This document shows positions 1 through 7,794 of a DNA stretch of 64,000 nucleotides, piece after piece (within the stretch, counting starts at the first letter, position 1; each line of letters opens with the position of its first letter). The notes below the pieces were generated by a model. It ran no database searches. It worked only from the letters and a program-made list of their open reading frames with translations, and was not told the origin of the DNA. The position numbers and the translations under genes were made by a program. This DNA is from an uncultured Paracoccaceae bacterium. Lineage in GTDB: Bacteria > Pseudomonadota > Alphaproteobacteria > Rhodobacterales > Rhodobacteraceae. The stretch covers positions 310,001-374,000 of the forward strand of contig CANMFL010000003.1 in NCBI GenBank assembly GCA_947497185.1, written 5' to 3'.

Positions 1-1
1 C

Positions 2-778
2 GTGACACTTCACGCGCGGCTTGATGGTGTTGACGACGCAGATGCGCCGACGCTGGTTTTCGCCAATTCGCTCGGGACAACGTTGCATATGTGGGATGGC
101 ATTGTGCCGCTGCTGCCTGACGGTCTGCGCATCATTCGATATGACAAACGCGGCCACGGCCAAAGCGATGTGCCCGATGGGCCTTATACAATGGGCGCGT
201 TGGTGTCGGATGCGGCGGCAGTCTGTGATGCGTTTACCGTTAAGGATGCGCTATTTGTCGGTTTGTCCGTCGGCGGCATGATCGCGCAAGGTCTGGCTGT
301 TAAGCGGCCCGATCTGATCCGCGCGATAGTCTTGTCGAACACAGCGGCCAAAATCGGTAACGGGCCGATGTGGCAGGACCGGATCGATGCCGTGCTGGAC
401 AAAGGGCTGTCGTCGCTGGCTGATGTCACGATGCAGCGGTGGTTCAGCCGCGATTTTCTGATGTCGCCCCAATTGAAACACTGGCGCGATATGCTGACCA
501 GCACACCGCCTGCGGGATACGCTGGCGTTTGCGCGGCCATTGCGGGCACCGATTTTTACACGCCGACGTCAGGGCTGCGGATTCCAACGCTGGGCATCGC
601 CGGATCAGAAGACGGGGCAACCCCGCCTGATCTGGTACGTGAAACCGTTGATCTTATCCCCGGTTCACAGTTATCATTGATGCGTCGCGTGGGGCATCTG
701 CCCTGTGCTGAAGCCCCCGATGCATACGCTAAAATCCTGATTGATTTCATCGCAGCCACCGGTCACATGACCACATGA
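2..778 (+). CDS. pcaD: 3-oxoadipate enol-lactonase (PcaD)
   Basis: Alpha/beta hydrolase of 258 residues that fits PcaD, which opens 3-oxoadipate enol-lactone to 3-oxoadipate in the beta-ketoadipate (protocatechuate) pathway in the cytosol. The oxyanion-hole segment NSLGTT is near residue 22, the nucleophile elbow GLSVGG gives Ser89, the acid is in GSEDGATPP (Asp204), and the His is in VGHLP (His232), so the triad is complete. The GTG at base 2 matches the usual PcaD beginning (MTLH...), but no upstream sequence is available, so a slightly earlier start cannot be excluded. Its stop overlaps the next start (ATGA). The other pca genes (pcaQ, C, H, G) are not in the window and may lie to the left. 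Confidence 0.85.
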   Translation: MTLHARLDGVDDADAPTLVFANSLGTTLHMWDGIVPLLPDGLRIIRYDKRGHGQSDVPDGPYTMGALVSDAAAVCDAFTVKDALFVGLSVGGMIAQGLAVKRPDLIRAIVLSNTAAKIGNGPMWQDRIDAVLDKGLSSLADVTMQRWFSRDFLMSPQLKHWRDMLTSTPPAGYAGVCAAIAGTDFYTPTSGLRIPTLGIAGSEDGATPPDLVRETVDLIPGSQLSLMRRVGHLPCAEAPDAYAKILIDFIAATGHMTT

Positions 779-1479
779 GCGATTTTTTATTGATACACGG
801 CTCGGCCCATGGGGCGTGGTGTTGGGATCATGTGATCCCGCTTTTGACCGCCGCTGGACACACCGCGCGTGCGATTGATCTGCCATCTCATGGCAAAGAT
901 CAGACGTCCGGCGCGTTGGTCACGCTTGACATGTATGCGCAGGAAATTCAGGCCGCGATGCGTGGTAAAACCGTGCTCGTCGGGCATTCTATGGCGGGTT
1001 ATCCGGTCACTGATGCTGCCGATTTATCACCCGATTTGATCGATAAATTGGTGTACCTCTGCGCCCATGTGCCTGACGCTGGTAAGTCCATTGCGGACAT
1101 GCGGGTGCTAGCCGATGCGCAACCTTTAGCCGCCGCGATGATCCCCAGCACCGACGGCAAGACGGTCACGATTGACCCTGCTCTTGCGCATGACATCCTG
1201 TATCAAGACGTCGATCAGGCTACGTCTGATTGGGCGATTGCCAAGCTGTGCCCGCAACCCGTTTTGCCCCAAACGACGCCGTATAAGGGCAACGGTCACA
1301 CACATGACCGTCACTATATTCGGTGCCGCAATGACCGCACTATCCCCTACACTTATCAGGTTTCCCGCACCGCCAACTGGCCTACTGGCACCGTGTCGGA
1401 TTTACCGACTGGCCACTCGCCCTTCCTATCAGCGCCGCAGGCTTTGGCCGCTGAACTGATCCGCATTGCAGAAAGTTAA
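775..1479 (+). CDS. Alpha/beta hydrolase, methylesterase/hydroxynitrile-lyase-like
   Basis: A 234-residue alpha/beta hydrolase. It begins with the strand and oxyanion segment LLIHGSAHGAWCW, has nucleophile elbow GHSMAG (Ser72), an acid in the stretch RCRNDRTIP near residue 188, and His214 in TGHSPF. The pattern of 'HG..HGAWCW' followed by 'D..IP..YQ' and 'GHSPF' is that of the plant MES/salicylate-esterase and bacterial EstC-like group. The start overlaps the pcaD stop by four bases, so it is translationally coupled to pcaD. The substrate is unknown; an ester or lactone linked to aromatic catabolism is an inference from position only. Confidence 0.75.
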   Translation: MSDFLLIHGSAHGAWCWDHVIPLLTAAGHTARAIDLPSHGKDQTSGALVTLDMYAQEIQAAMRGKTVLVGHSMAGYPVTDAADLSPDLIDKLVYLCAHVPDAGKSIADMRVLADAQPLAAAMIPSTDGKTVTIDPALAHDILYQDVDQATSDWAIAKLCPQPVLPQTTPYKGNGHTHDRHYIRCRNDRTIPYTYQVSRTANWPTGTVSDLPTGHSPFLSAPQALAAELIRIAES

Positions 1480-1482
1480 GAC

Positions 1483-2199
1483 ATGACTGCCAGCCTTTAC
1501 GACAGCCCCACATGGCGGGCAATTTTCCACGATCCAGACCTTGCACCGCTGTTCAGCGACACCGCTGAGTTACGGGCGATGTTACTTGTGATGGGCACGC
1601 TCGCGCTGACCCAAGCCAAGGCGGGTTTGGTCCCCGAAGTTTCAGCAAAGGCGATCCAACGCGCCAGCATGGAAGTCCAGGTGGACCCCGCTGGACTTGC
1701 CAATGTCACGGCGAAAACAGGCGATCCTGTGCAAGCATTGGTCGCGGCATTCCAGTTCGAAATGAAGGCGCCAGAGCACGCCAAATGGGTGCATTTCGAA
1801 AGCGACACAGCGTTAACCGCAGCGACGGGTTTGTCACTGCGATTGCGTCAATCTCTCAAGATTATCGCGGCGCGACGCAGCGATGTGGAACCTTTGCCAA
1901 AGACAACATGGTTACGTGCTTATCATCCGGATGCCACGACCCGTGCGGGCCTCGCCACCGGCCTAGGCTTGACGGATGCAGGTGGTGCTGCCCCGACCGA
2001 GAGCATCACCGAACTTGCCGATTGGATCAGCGAAATCGCGACGGGGCACACGGCCACGACGCCGGCCCAGAAAGCGATTCAGCACCAAATCCCGCAGTTG
2101 AACGTCGCGCTGCAGACGGCCCCCCAAGGCACGGAGCAACTGGTTCAAGCCATGACGTTACCACAAATAATGCTCGGACTTGGTCGATTGCTGGCTTAG
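1483..2199 (+). CDS. PcaB-like (3-carboxy-cis,cis-muconate cycloisomerase family) protein lacking catalytic motifs
   Basis: A 238-residue protein whose N-terminal 130 residues read like PcaB of the fumarase/aspartase superfamily (TAELRAMLLVMGTLA, then ASMEVQVDPAGL, then APEHAKWVHF, then LRLRQSL). Normal PcaB is about 350 to 450 residues. The HWGATSQD-type catalytic segment is replaced by HFESDTAL (about residues 104-111). The long central helices are missing. The superfamily signature loop (GSS.MP.K.NP) is absent where the protein runs from DWISEIATG into a C-terminus resembling the PcaB end (LPQIMLGLGRLL). It starts 3 bases after the hydrolase. It may be a degenerate paralogue kept in frame, a non-enzymatic subunit, or a pseudogene with in-frame deletions. 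Cycloisomerase activity is unlikely. Confidence 0.6.
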   Translation: MTASLYDSPTWRAIFHDPDLAPLFSDTAELRAMLLVMGTLALTQAKAGLVPEVSAKAIQRASMEVQVDPAGLANVTAKTGDPVQALVAAFQFEMKAPEHAKWVHFESDTALTAATGLSLRLRQSLKIIAARRSDVEPLPKTTWLRAYHPDATTRAGLATGLGLTDAGGAAPTESITELADWISEIATGHTATTPAQKAIQHQIPQLNVALQTAPQGTEQLVQAMTLPQIMLGLGRLLA

Positions 2200-2268
2200 C
2201 CACGGTGAATGCTTGGAAAAACCACAGCATCTCTTTTCAAACCTCGCGCCGCCCGTCAAAGTAGCGCA

Positions 2269-2934
2269 ATGAAATTATTGCGCTCTTTCGCGGCCAAGGT
2301 TGTCGGCCATACATTGCGGCTATTCGCCCGTTTTATCACAGCTGTCCGTGCTGATTGGCAGGGTATTGAACCTGTGCCGCGCCAGCGCGTTTACTATGCC
2401 AATCACACATCCAACGGCGATATGCCGATGATCTGGGCCGTGCTGCCGCCTGCATTACGCCGCACGGTTCGGCCTGTCGCCGCGGCGGATTACTGGCTCG
2501 CAAACCCCGTTCGGGCGTTCGTCGGTCCCGAAGTTTTCAACTGCGTGCTGGTCGACCGCCGTCCCGAAGTGAACGACAAGCCAATGGACAAAATCCTAGA
2601 GGCGCTGGACGAGGGATCGTCGCTGATCATCTTCCCCGAAGGCAACCGCAACATGACCGACGACCCGCTGCTGCCGTTCAAAGCCGGACTTTACAACATG
2701 GGGTTGGCCCGCCCGGAAATCGATCTTGTGCCGACATGGGTCGCGAACCTGAACACAATTATGCCGAAGGGCGAAGTCATCCCCTTGCCACTGATTTGCA
2801 CCGTGACCTTCGGTGCGCCCGTCCACGTCCGCGAAGGCGAAAGCAAAGACGACTTTTTGAAACGTGCCGCGACGGCATTGTCCGACCTGCGCCCTGATGT
2901 CGAGCAACCCAACGCAGCAGCGGTGACGTCATGA
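2269..2934 (+). CDS. 1-acyl-sn-glycerol-3-phosphate acyltransferase-like protein (PlsC family)
   Basis: A 221-residue membrane-associated acyltransferase of the PlsC family, which transfers an acyl group to lysophosphatidate or a related acceptor. The HX4D catalytic motif is seen as NHTSNGD (His46, Asp51) and the acceptor-binding motif as FPEGNR (residues 122-127). An upstream ATG at 2209 would add 20 basic residues. I prefer the ATG at 2269 because it begins directly with the usual amphipathic/membrane segment. The gene overlaps the following cdsA-like gene by four bases, so the pair probably acts in sequence: acylation, then CDP activation. Confidence 0.8.
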   Translation: MKLLRSFAAKVVGHTLRLFARFITAVRADWQGIEPVPRQRVYYANHTSNGDMPMIWAVLPPALRRTVRPVAAADYWLANPVRAFVGPEVFNCVLVDRRPEVNDKPMDKILEALDEGSSLIIFPEGNRNMTDDPLLPFKAGLYNMGLARPEIDLVPTWVANLNTIMPKGEVIPLPLICTVTFGAPVHVREGESKDDFLKRAATALSDLRPDVEQPNAAAVTS

Positions 2935-3893
2935 ATTCGACCGTGAATATGACGAGTGCGACCTCTGATCTATTGTTGCTATTTTTCGGTGTGATCGCGA
3001 TTTTAATGGCGCTTACGTTACTGGGCGAAGTCCTACGCGCCCGCCAAGGGATCGAGCCGAACAATCCCGTTCTCGAAACCTACATGACCCGCGTACATAG
3101 TTGGTGGGGGATTGTGTTGCTCGTTGGCATCGCGCTGATGACCGGACGGCTGGCCGTGATCATCTTGTTCCTGTTCGCCAGCTTTGCGGCTTTACGCGAA
3201 TTTCTGACGCTTACGACCAAAGCCCAAGCGGACCACAAATCGCTCGCCCTCGCATTCTTTGCCGTACTGCCACTGCAATATTTGTTCATCTGGATGGATT
3301 GGGAAGGGCTGTTTACAGTTTTCATCCCAGTTTATGCATTCCTGCTGCTGCCAATCGTGTCGGCCCTGCGCGGCGACGCGAACCGCTACCTGATCCGCGT
3401 CGCGGAAACACAATGGGCGTTGATGATCAGCGTTTTCTGCCTCAGCCACGTGCCTGCATTGATGACGCTCTCCTTCAACGGCATTGATGACCGCTCCGTG
3501 CTGCTGATCGGATTTTTGGTGCTTGTCGTGCAATTTGGCGACCTGCTGGAATACTTCTTTGGTCGCCGCATCGGGAAAACCAAAATCGCGCCCGGATTGT
3601 CACCCAAGACATGGGAAGGCTTGGCGTGCGGCGTTGGCAGCGCGATCTTGATCGGCGCTTTGTTGAACTGGATCACACCCTTTGGCGTCTTTGGTGCTAT
3701 GGCAATGGCCGGCATCGCGTCACTTGTCGGCATGTTCGGAAACCTCGTGTTCGCCGCGATCAAACGCGACAGAGGCGTGAAAGACTGGTCACACCTGATC
3801 CCCGGCCAAGGCGGCTTTGTCGATCAGTTGGACAGCGTCGTATTTGCGGCCCCAATTTTTTACCACCTGACGCGGTACTTTTGGAGCAGTTAA
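2931..3893 (+). CDS. Phosphatidate cytidylyltransferase-like integral membrane protein (CdsA family)
   Basis: A 320-residue polytopic membrane protein that would make CDP-diacylglycerol from phosphatidate and CTP. Family marks are SPKTWEG (residues 224-230), IKRDRGVKDW (277-286) and PGQGGFVDQLDS (291-302). The last motif differs from the textbook signature, which has His-Gly-Gly and Asp-Arg: here they are Gln-Gly-Gly and Asp-Gln. About eight hydrophobic segments are visible. It is coupled to the PlsC-like gene by an ATGA overlap. PlsC-CdsA-like pairs of this size (320 rather than about 270 residues) are usually additional to the main cdsA, so a specialised role is possible. It converges on the LysR gene with a two-base gap. 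Confidence 0.8.
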   Translation: MNSTVNMTSATSDLLLLFFGVIAILMALTLLGEVLRARQGIEPNNPVLETYMTRVHSWWGIVLLVGIALMTGRLAVIILFLFASFAALREFLTLTTKAQADHKSLALAFFAVLPLQYLFIWMDWEGLFTVFIPVYAFLLLPIVSALRGDANRYLIRVAETQWALMISVFCLSHVPALMTLSFNGIDDRSVLLIGFLVLVVQFGDLLEYFFGRRIGKTKIAPGLSPKTWEGLACGVGSAILIGALLNWITPFGVFGAMAMAGIASLVGMFGNLVFAAIKRDRGVKDWSHLIPGQGGFVDQLDSVVFAAPIFYHLTRYFWSS

Positions 3894-3895
3894 GG

Positions 3896-4768
3896 TTACC
3901 GCGTCCAGTTTTCGACGCACCACGCCCAAACTGCATCAACCGTATCGCGCTGATGCGGTGACCGTTTGCGCACAAGGTAGAAATCCGACCCCGCCTCAAA
4001 ACCTGCAGGACAGACCATGATCAATCGTCCAGCATCCAAATCCGCTTGAACAAAAGCACGACATGCAATCGCCACCCCCTGCCCCGCGAGCGCCGCATCA
4101 AGCGAAAGCGACGTCTGGTTGAACACTGCACCCGGTAGTTTCCCAACAGCTCCAAAGAATTTCGGCCAGTGATTATGGGCATCGTGTAGTAATGGTAGGG
4201 CGCGGATTTGCGTAGGCGATAACGGTTGTGGCAAGCCGTCCAACAAATGCGGGCTTGCGACGACGATCAAATCCTGCCGGAACAGTAGGGTCGCCTCTAG
4301 CGACGCCGCAAATGACGGGCGGCTCTGCCGAACAGCGATATCAACTTGGTCACGATCAAAGTCAGACACCGTCTCGGTTGCGACCGTCCGCAATTCCACT
4401 CCGGGCAACGCGGCCTGAAACGCTGACAGCTGCGGGATCAACATTTTTGCAGCAAACGTTGGCGTCACACTAATCGTCAGAACATCGGCGCGATTGTGAA
4501 GCTGTGCTGTTGCCTTGTTCAACGTATCAAACGCGCGGGTTACTTCGGATAGATACGTGGCACCTTGAGGGGTCAACGCGACGCCACGCGGTAAACGATG
4601 GAACAATGGCGTGCCTAAATGATCCTCTAACATACGTACTTGCTGGGCGACTGCGCCTTGCGTGACACCCAATTCTTCAGATGCGGCACGGAAGTTTAAC
4701 TGCCGCCCTGAAACTTCAAAGGCGCGCAATGCGTTGAGAGGTGGTAGTATTCTGCGGGACAGTGCCAT
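3896..4768 (-). CDS. LysR-family transcriptional regulator (GcvA-like)
   Basis: A 290-residue LysR regulator. The N-terminal winged helix includes LNALRAFEVSGRQLNFRAAS and the recognition region LGVTQGAVAQQVRMLE (about residues 30-50), which is close to the GcvA/AmpR group. The rest is a periplasmic-binding-protein-like effector domain. It is divergent from the MFS exporter gene starting at 4895. The 126-base gap contains a TATAG-N10-CTATA dyad seven bases from this start, so control of itself and of the exporter is likely. The ligand is unknown. Confidence 0.85.
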   Translation of the reverse strand: MALSRRILPPLNALRAFEVSGRQLNFRAASEELGVTQGAVAQQVRMLEDHLGTPLFHRLPRGVALTPQGATYLSEVTRAFDTLNKATAQLHNRADVLTISVTPTFAAKMLIPQLSAFQAALPGVELRTVATETVSDFDRDQVDIAVRQSRPSFAASLEATLLFRQDLIVVASPHLLDGLPQPLSPTQIRALPLLHDAHNHWPKFFGAVGKLPGAVFNQTSLSLDAALAGQGVAIACRAFVQADLDAGRLIMVCPAGFEAGSDFYLVRKRSPHQRDTVDAVWAWCVENWTR

Positions 4769-4775
4769 TACGAGC

Positions 4776-4797
4776 CTATAGATTTTCTACACTATAG
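4776..4797. promoter_or_regulatory. Candidate LysR operator: CTATAG-N10-CTATAG dyad
   Basis: Two copies of the self-complementary hexamer CTATAG (4776-4781 and 4792-4797) are separated by ten AT-rich bases, giving an inverted repeat in the gap between the lysR gene and the MFS gene. LysR proteins typically bind imperfect dyads of this size (T-N11-A type) near their own start. Binding by the adjacent regulator is inferred, not shown. Confidence 0.45.
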
Positions 4798-4894
4798 CGA
4801 AGTTCGTTCTGGCAAGAAAGCATGGTGTGACCTGTGCGATAAAGAGGAAATCGTTGTCGCATCGCGCGACCCACCACCGACACAGAGAACCAGA

Positions 4895-6076
4895 ATGACC
4901 ACGCAAAAAGCAACCTACCTACCGACGTCGTACTCGGTGATCCTCGTCGTGAGCAGTACTCACCTCATCAATGATCTGATCCAATTCCTGCTGCCTGCGC
5001 TTTATCCCGTTTTTAAGGCAAATTACGACCTTAACTACTTCCAACTCGGACTACTGACGTTGGCGCAGCAAATTACTGCCTGCATTTTGCAACCGATCAT
5101 GGGGCTGTATGGGGATCTGAAACCCAAGCCTTACACCCTCGCAGTTTCGATGGCCGTAGTTGCCGTGGGCATTGTCATGCTCGCGACGGCCAATTCCTTT
5201 GGGCTTTTGTTACTAGCCGCGACCGTTCTGGGTATCGGATCTGCCTTGTTTCACCCCGAGGCATCGCGTGTGTGTCGAATGGCATCAGGCGGAAAACTCG
5301 GGTTTGCGCAGTCCAGCTTTCAAGTTGGTGGCAACGCGGGTACGGCCTTGGGACCTCTTGCAGCTGCGTTGTTTGTGCTGCCATTAGGCCAAATCAGCAC
5401 GGTCTGGTTCGGACTATTTGCCGTCCTCGCGGTGATGATGTTGTTCTGGGTTGCGCGTTGGTTCACAAACCATCAACGGATGCTCAAATCGGTCGGAACG
5501 CCGACGCTTGCATTGCCGCAACTGCCCAAAAAAAGGCTCGTCTTTTTGTTCGCAATCATTGGCGCGTTGCTGCTAAGCAAGTTTGTCTACGTCGAAACCT
5601 TCAAAAGTTATTACACGTTTTTCTTAATTGAAAAGTTTGAGCTTAGCATCCAAGCGGCGCAAACGACCTTGTTCATTTTTCTAGGCGCAGTCGCGGTTGG
5701 CACCTTTGTCGGCGGGCCTGTCGGTGACCGCATCGGACGTAAAAAAGTAATCTGGGTGTCGATCGTGGGTGCGTTGCCGTTTGCCATCTTGTTGCCGCAC
5801 GTCAACCTCACGGGGGCAATTGCGCTTAGTATTATCGTCGGGTTGATTTTATCGTCGGCATTTTCCGCAATCGTGGTCTACGCGCAGGAATTGATGCCGC
5901 AAAAAGTAGGTATGGTTTCTGGATTTGTCTTTGGCTTTGCCTTTGGGATTGGTGCGCTTGGTGCTGCAGCATTAGGGGCCGTCGCCGACCAGTTCGGAAT
6001 GCAGCAAGTGTTCAGCTACCTGCCAGTTCTTTTGGCTCTTGGCTTCCTAACCGCACTTCTGCCAGACATCGATTAA
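4895..6076 (+). CDS. MFS transporter, fosmidomycin-resistance (Fsr)-like
   Basis: A 393-residue major facilitator with about twelve hydrophobic segments. The N-terminal segment 'STHLINDLIQFLLPALYPV' and the motif 'FHPEASRVCRMASGGKLGFAQSSFQVGGN' (split here by reading) are characteristic of the Fsr/YfnC subgroup. Motif A-like GPVGDRIGRKKVIW sits after the central loop. The family exports fosmidomycin and probably other small anionic compounds in exchange for protons. The divergent LysR regulator suggests inducible expression. The gene ends just before a strong hairpin at 6083-6114. The physiological substrate is unknown. Confidence 0.8.
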   Translation: MTTQKATYLPTSYSVILVVSSTHLINDLIQFLLPALYPVFKANYDLNYFQLGLLTLAQQITACILQPIMGLYGDLKPKPYTLAVSMAVVAVGIVMLATANSFGLLLLAATVLGIGSALFHPEASRVCRMASGGKLGFAQSSFQVGGNAGTALGPLAAALFVLPLGQISTVWFGLFAVLAVMMLFWVARWFTNHQRMLKSVGTPTLALPQLPKKRLVFLFAIIGALLLSKFVYVETFKSYYTFFLIEKFELSIQAAQTTLFIFLGAVAVGTFVGGPVGDRIGRKKVIWVSIVGALPFAILLPHVNLTGAIALSIIVGLILSSAFSAIVVYAQELMPQKVGMVSGFVFGFAFGIGALGAAALGAVADQFGMQQVFSYLPVLLALGFLTALLPDID

Positions 6077-6082
6077 AATAGA

Positions 6083-6114
6083 CGGCCTTTCGGGTAATCA
6101 TGCCCGAAAGGCCG
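6083..6114. terminator. Bidirectional hairpin between the MFS gene and fliL
   Basis: A perfect 12-base-pair stem (6083-6094 with 6103-6114) with an 8-base loop lies between two convergent genes. T-rich tracts are short on both sides, so Rho-independent strength is uncertain, but position and symmetry fit a shared terminator. Confidence 0.65.
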
Positions 6115-6136
6115 ACAAGACGCGTCCGCGATTTCG

Positions 6137-6634
6137 CTATGGATTCTGCCGAACGACGTCCAGAATTAAGACATCCGTGATCTTGTCGCCGGATACACCG
6201 CGGGCAATGGCCAACAATTCTCTACGCAGCGAATCCATCGACGCATAAGCCGTGAAATTTCCAGAAAACCCACCATTGTTGGAATGGTTAAACAGCGACT
6301 GCAGGAATGCGGCACGCAGCTTGGGTTCACTCAGCATGACCTCTTGCATTGTGCCTTCGATGATTTCCAGCCCGATAGCCAGAACGACAATGGCATCGAC
6401 CTTCCCATCAACCAAAAGCGGTACGATGAACTGGCTGCTCAAATCGACATATTCGAGACCATTTTCTTCGCGCGCGATTTCGATCGCCTGTTCTTCCGTC
6501 AATTCCTCAACAGCAGGCGTTTCAGCCACGATCGCGTCTTCCGGCGGTGGCTCGGGCGCAAGGAAAATGCCTGCCCCAACGCCAGCCCCAGTGCCTATAA
6601 TCAGGCAAATGAGTGGAATGATGAGAAGTTTCAA
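6137..6634 (-). CDS. fliL: Flagellar basal body-associated protein FliL
   Basis: FliL stabilises the stator around the rotor and MS ring in the inner membrane. The protein has one N-terminal membrane helix (LLIIPLICLIIGTGAGVGAGIF) followed by an acidic linker rich in Glu and Pro and a C-terminal periplasmic domain ending QNP. I set the start at a TTG (6632-6634) preceded by GGAGG six bases upstream. This gives 165 residues, the usual FliL length. The longer open frame to 6799 runs back through flgH and would place a long polar tail before the membrane helix. It is the last gene of the leftward flagellar operon. Confidence 0.8.
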   Translation of the reverse strand: MKLLIIPLICLIIGTGAGVGAGIFLAPEPPPEDAIVAETPAVEELTEEQAIEIAREENGLEYVDLSSQFIVPLLVDGKVDAIVVLAIGLEIIEGTMQEVMLSEPKLRAAFLQSLFNHSNNGGFSGNFTAYASMDSLRRELLAIARGVSGDKITDVLILDVVRQNP

Positions 6635-6647
6635 AGTCGTACCTCCG

Positions 6648-7391
6648 TTAGAACGGTAAAATTGCTTCCAACGCCTGCTGGCCATATCGTGGTTGTTGGA
6701 CGTCTGTAATTTGTCCGCGCCCGCCATAAGAAATGCGTGCAGAGGCGATTTTGTCGTATGTGATTTCGTTTTGGCGCGTAATGTCAGCAGGCCGCACAAA
6801 GCCTGTCACCAGCAGCTCTCGCAGCTCAAAATTGACCCGAACTTCTTGATTACCCACGATGCTTAAGACACCGTTTGGCAGCACATCGACCACGGCCGCA
6901 GCGACACGAAGTTCCAGTTTTTCGTTGCGACGCACACTACCGCTTCCGTTTGACGTCCCTTGCGAGTCGACGGAAACCGCACTGCCCAGCGATGCGCCTT
7001 CGGGTGCCCTAGCATCAATGCGTTGCGGTAGCCCGAAAAGCTGCGGTATCCCCAAGTCTTGAGATGCAGACCGCGAACGGTCCGAGGCGTTAGATATCTC
7101 GGCGCTTTCGTCGATCTCGATCACGACAGTCAAAATGTCGCCGGCCTCGACAGCGCGGCGATCACCCAAAAGCGACCCGCGCTCCCGTGACCAAAGCGAA
7201 GCAGATGACACGCTTCGCATACTTTGTGGCGGTAAACTTGCTGGTCTTGGGAACGCCGCGAATGCCGTGTGTTCAAGCGACGCCGTGGGATTGGATAACG
7301 GCGGGACGCTAGAAATTGGTGTCGAAGAACAGGCCATCAGCAAAAAAAGCATCGCCGATGCCGACAACGTCGCTGCCTTACTGCAAAACAT
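6648..7391 (-). CDS. flgH: Flagellar L-ring protein precursor FlgH
   Basis: Lipoprotein that forms the outer-membrane (L) ring of the basal body. A signal sequence ends in the lipobox LMAC with Cys21 as the lipidated residue. The conserved core includes SLWSRERGSLLGDRRAVEAGDI, 'NGVLSIVGNQEVRVNFE' and the C-terminal 'GGRGQITDVQQPRYGQQALE' (each typical for FlgH). The length of 247 residues is normal. The start overlaps the 3' end of flgA by 14 bases, and fliL follows 13 bases after its stop, so all three are coupled. Confidence 0.92.
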   Translation of the reverse strand: MFCSKAATLSASAMLFLLMACSSTPISSVPPLSNPTASLEHTAFAAFPRPASLPPQSMRSVSSASLWSRERGSLLGDRRAVEAGDILTVVIEIDESAEISNASDRSRSASQDLGIPQLFGLPQRIDARAPEGASLGSAVSVDSQGTSNGSGSVRRNEKLELRVAAAVVDVLPNGVLSIVGNQEVRVNFELRELLVTGFVRPADITRQNEITYDKIASARISYGGRGQITDVQQPRYGQQALEAILPF

Positions 7392-7794
7392 ATGCTACCC
7401 CCGTGTCGTCAATCTTGGCAGTGACCAATGATCGCGATTCAAGGTTCATGACCCTGATCATTTCGCCCGGTGCCGCGCGGTCCATTGCGCGACCGTCCGT
7501 CTTAATCACCAACCCAAAACGACTAAAAACAAGTTGGACAATCTGGTTGCGCTCAACAACTGCGGGATTGCCGACGTCAGCCAAAAGTATCGGACGTCCC
7601 GCGAACAGTGCTTTTCGCGCTTCCATGCCGACGATCTGATTCGGGTCAACCACACCACCAGCGAATGCGACATCCCTCAACTGAATATCGTCCGCCGAAA
7701 TGATTGAATTTGCGGGGATAATCCGGTTTGCTACCCAAACCTCGGCTTGTGCAGCTACAGGCCAGAAAAACAACAATACACAAAGCCTGATCAT
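7378..7794 (-). CDS. flgA: Flagellar P-ring assembly chaperone FlgA (short form)
   Basis: Periplasmic chaperone needed to polymerise the FlgI P ring. A Sec signal peptide (LCVLLFFWPVAAQA, cleavage about residue 17) precedes one SAF-like domain (NRIIPANSIISADDIQLRD) and a C-terminal domain with PGEMIRVMNLESR. At 138 residues it is the short alphaproteobacterial type that lacks the N-terminal extension of enteric FlgA. The start overlaps the flgG stop (ATGA) and the end overlaps flgH. The partner FlgI is not in this window. Confidence 0.88.
   Translation of the reverse strand: MIRLCVLLFFWPVAAQAEVWVANRIIPANSIISADDIQLRDVAFAGGVVDPNQIVGMEARKALFAGRPILLADVGNPAVVERNQIVQLVFSRFGLVIKTDGRAMDRAAPGEMIRVMNLESRSLVTAKIDDTGVAYVLQ

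Noticed and set aside
6635..6799. Upstream in-frame extension of fliL to 6799
   Set aside because: It runs through the flgH coding sequence; the TTG at 6634 has GGAGG at the right distance and gives the normal FliL length.
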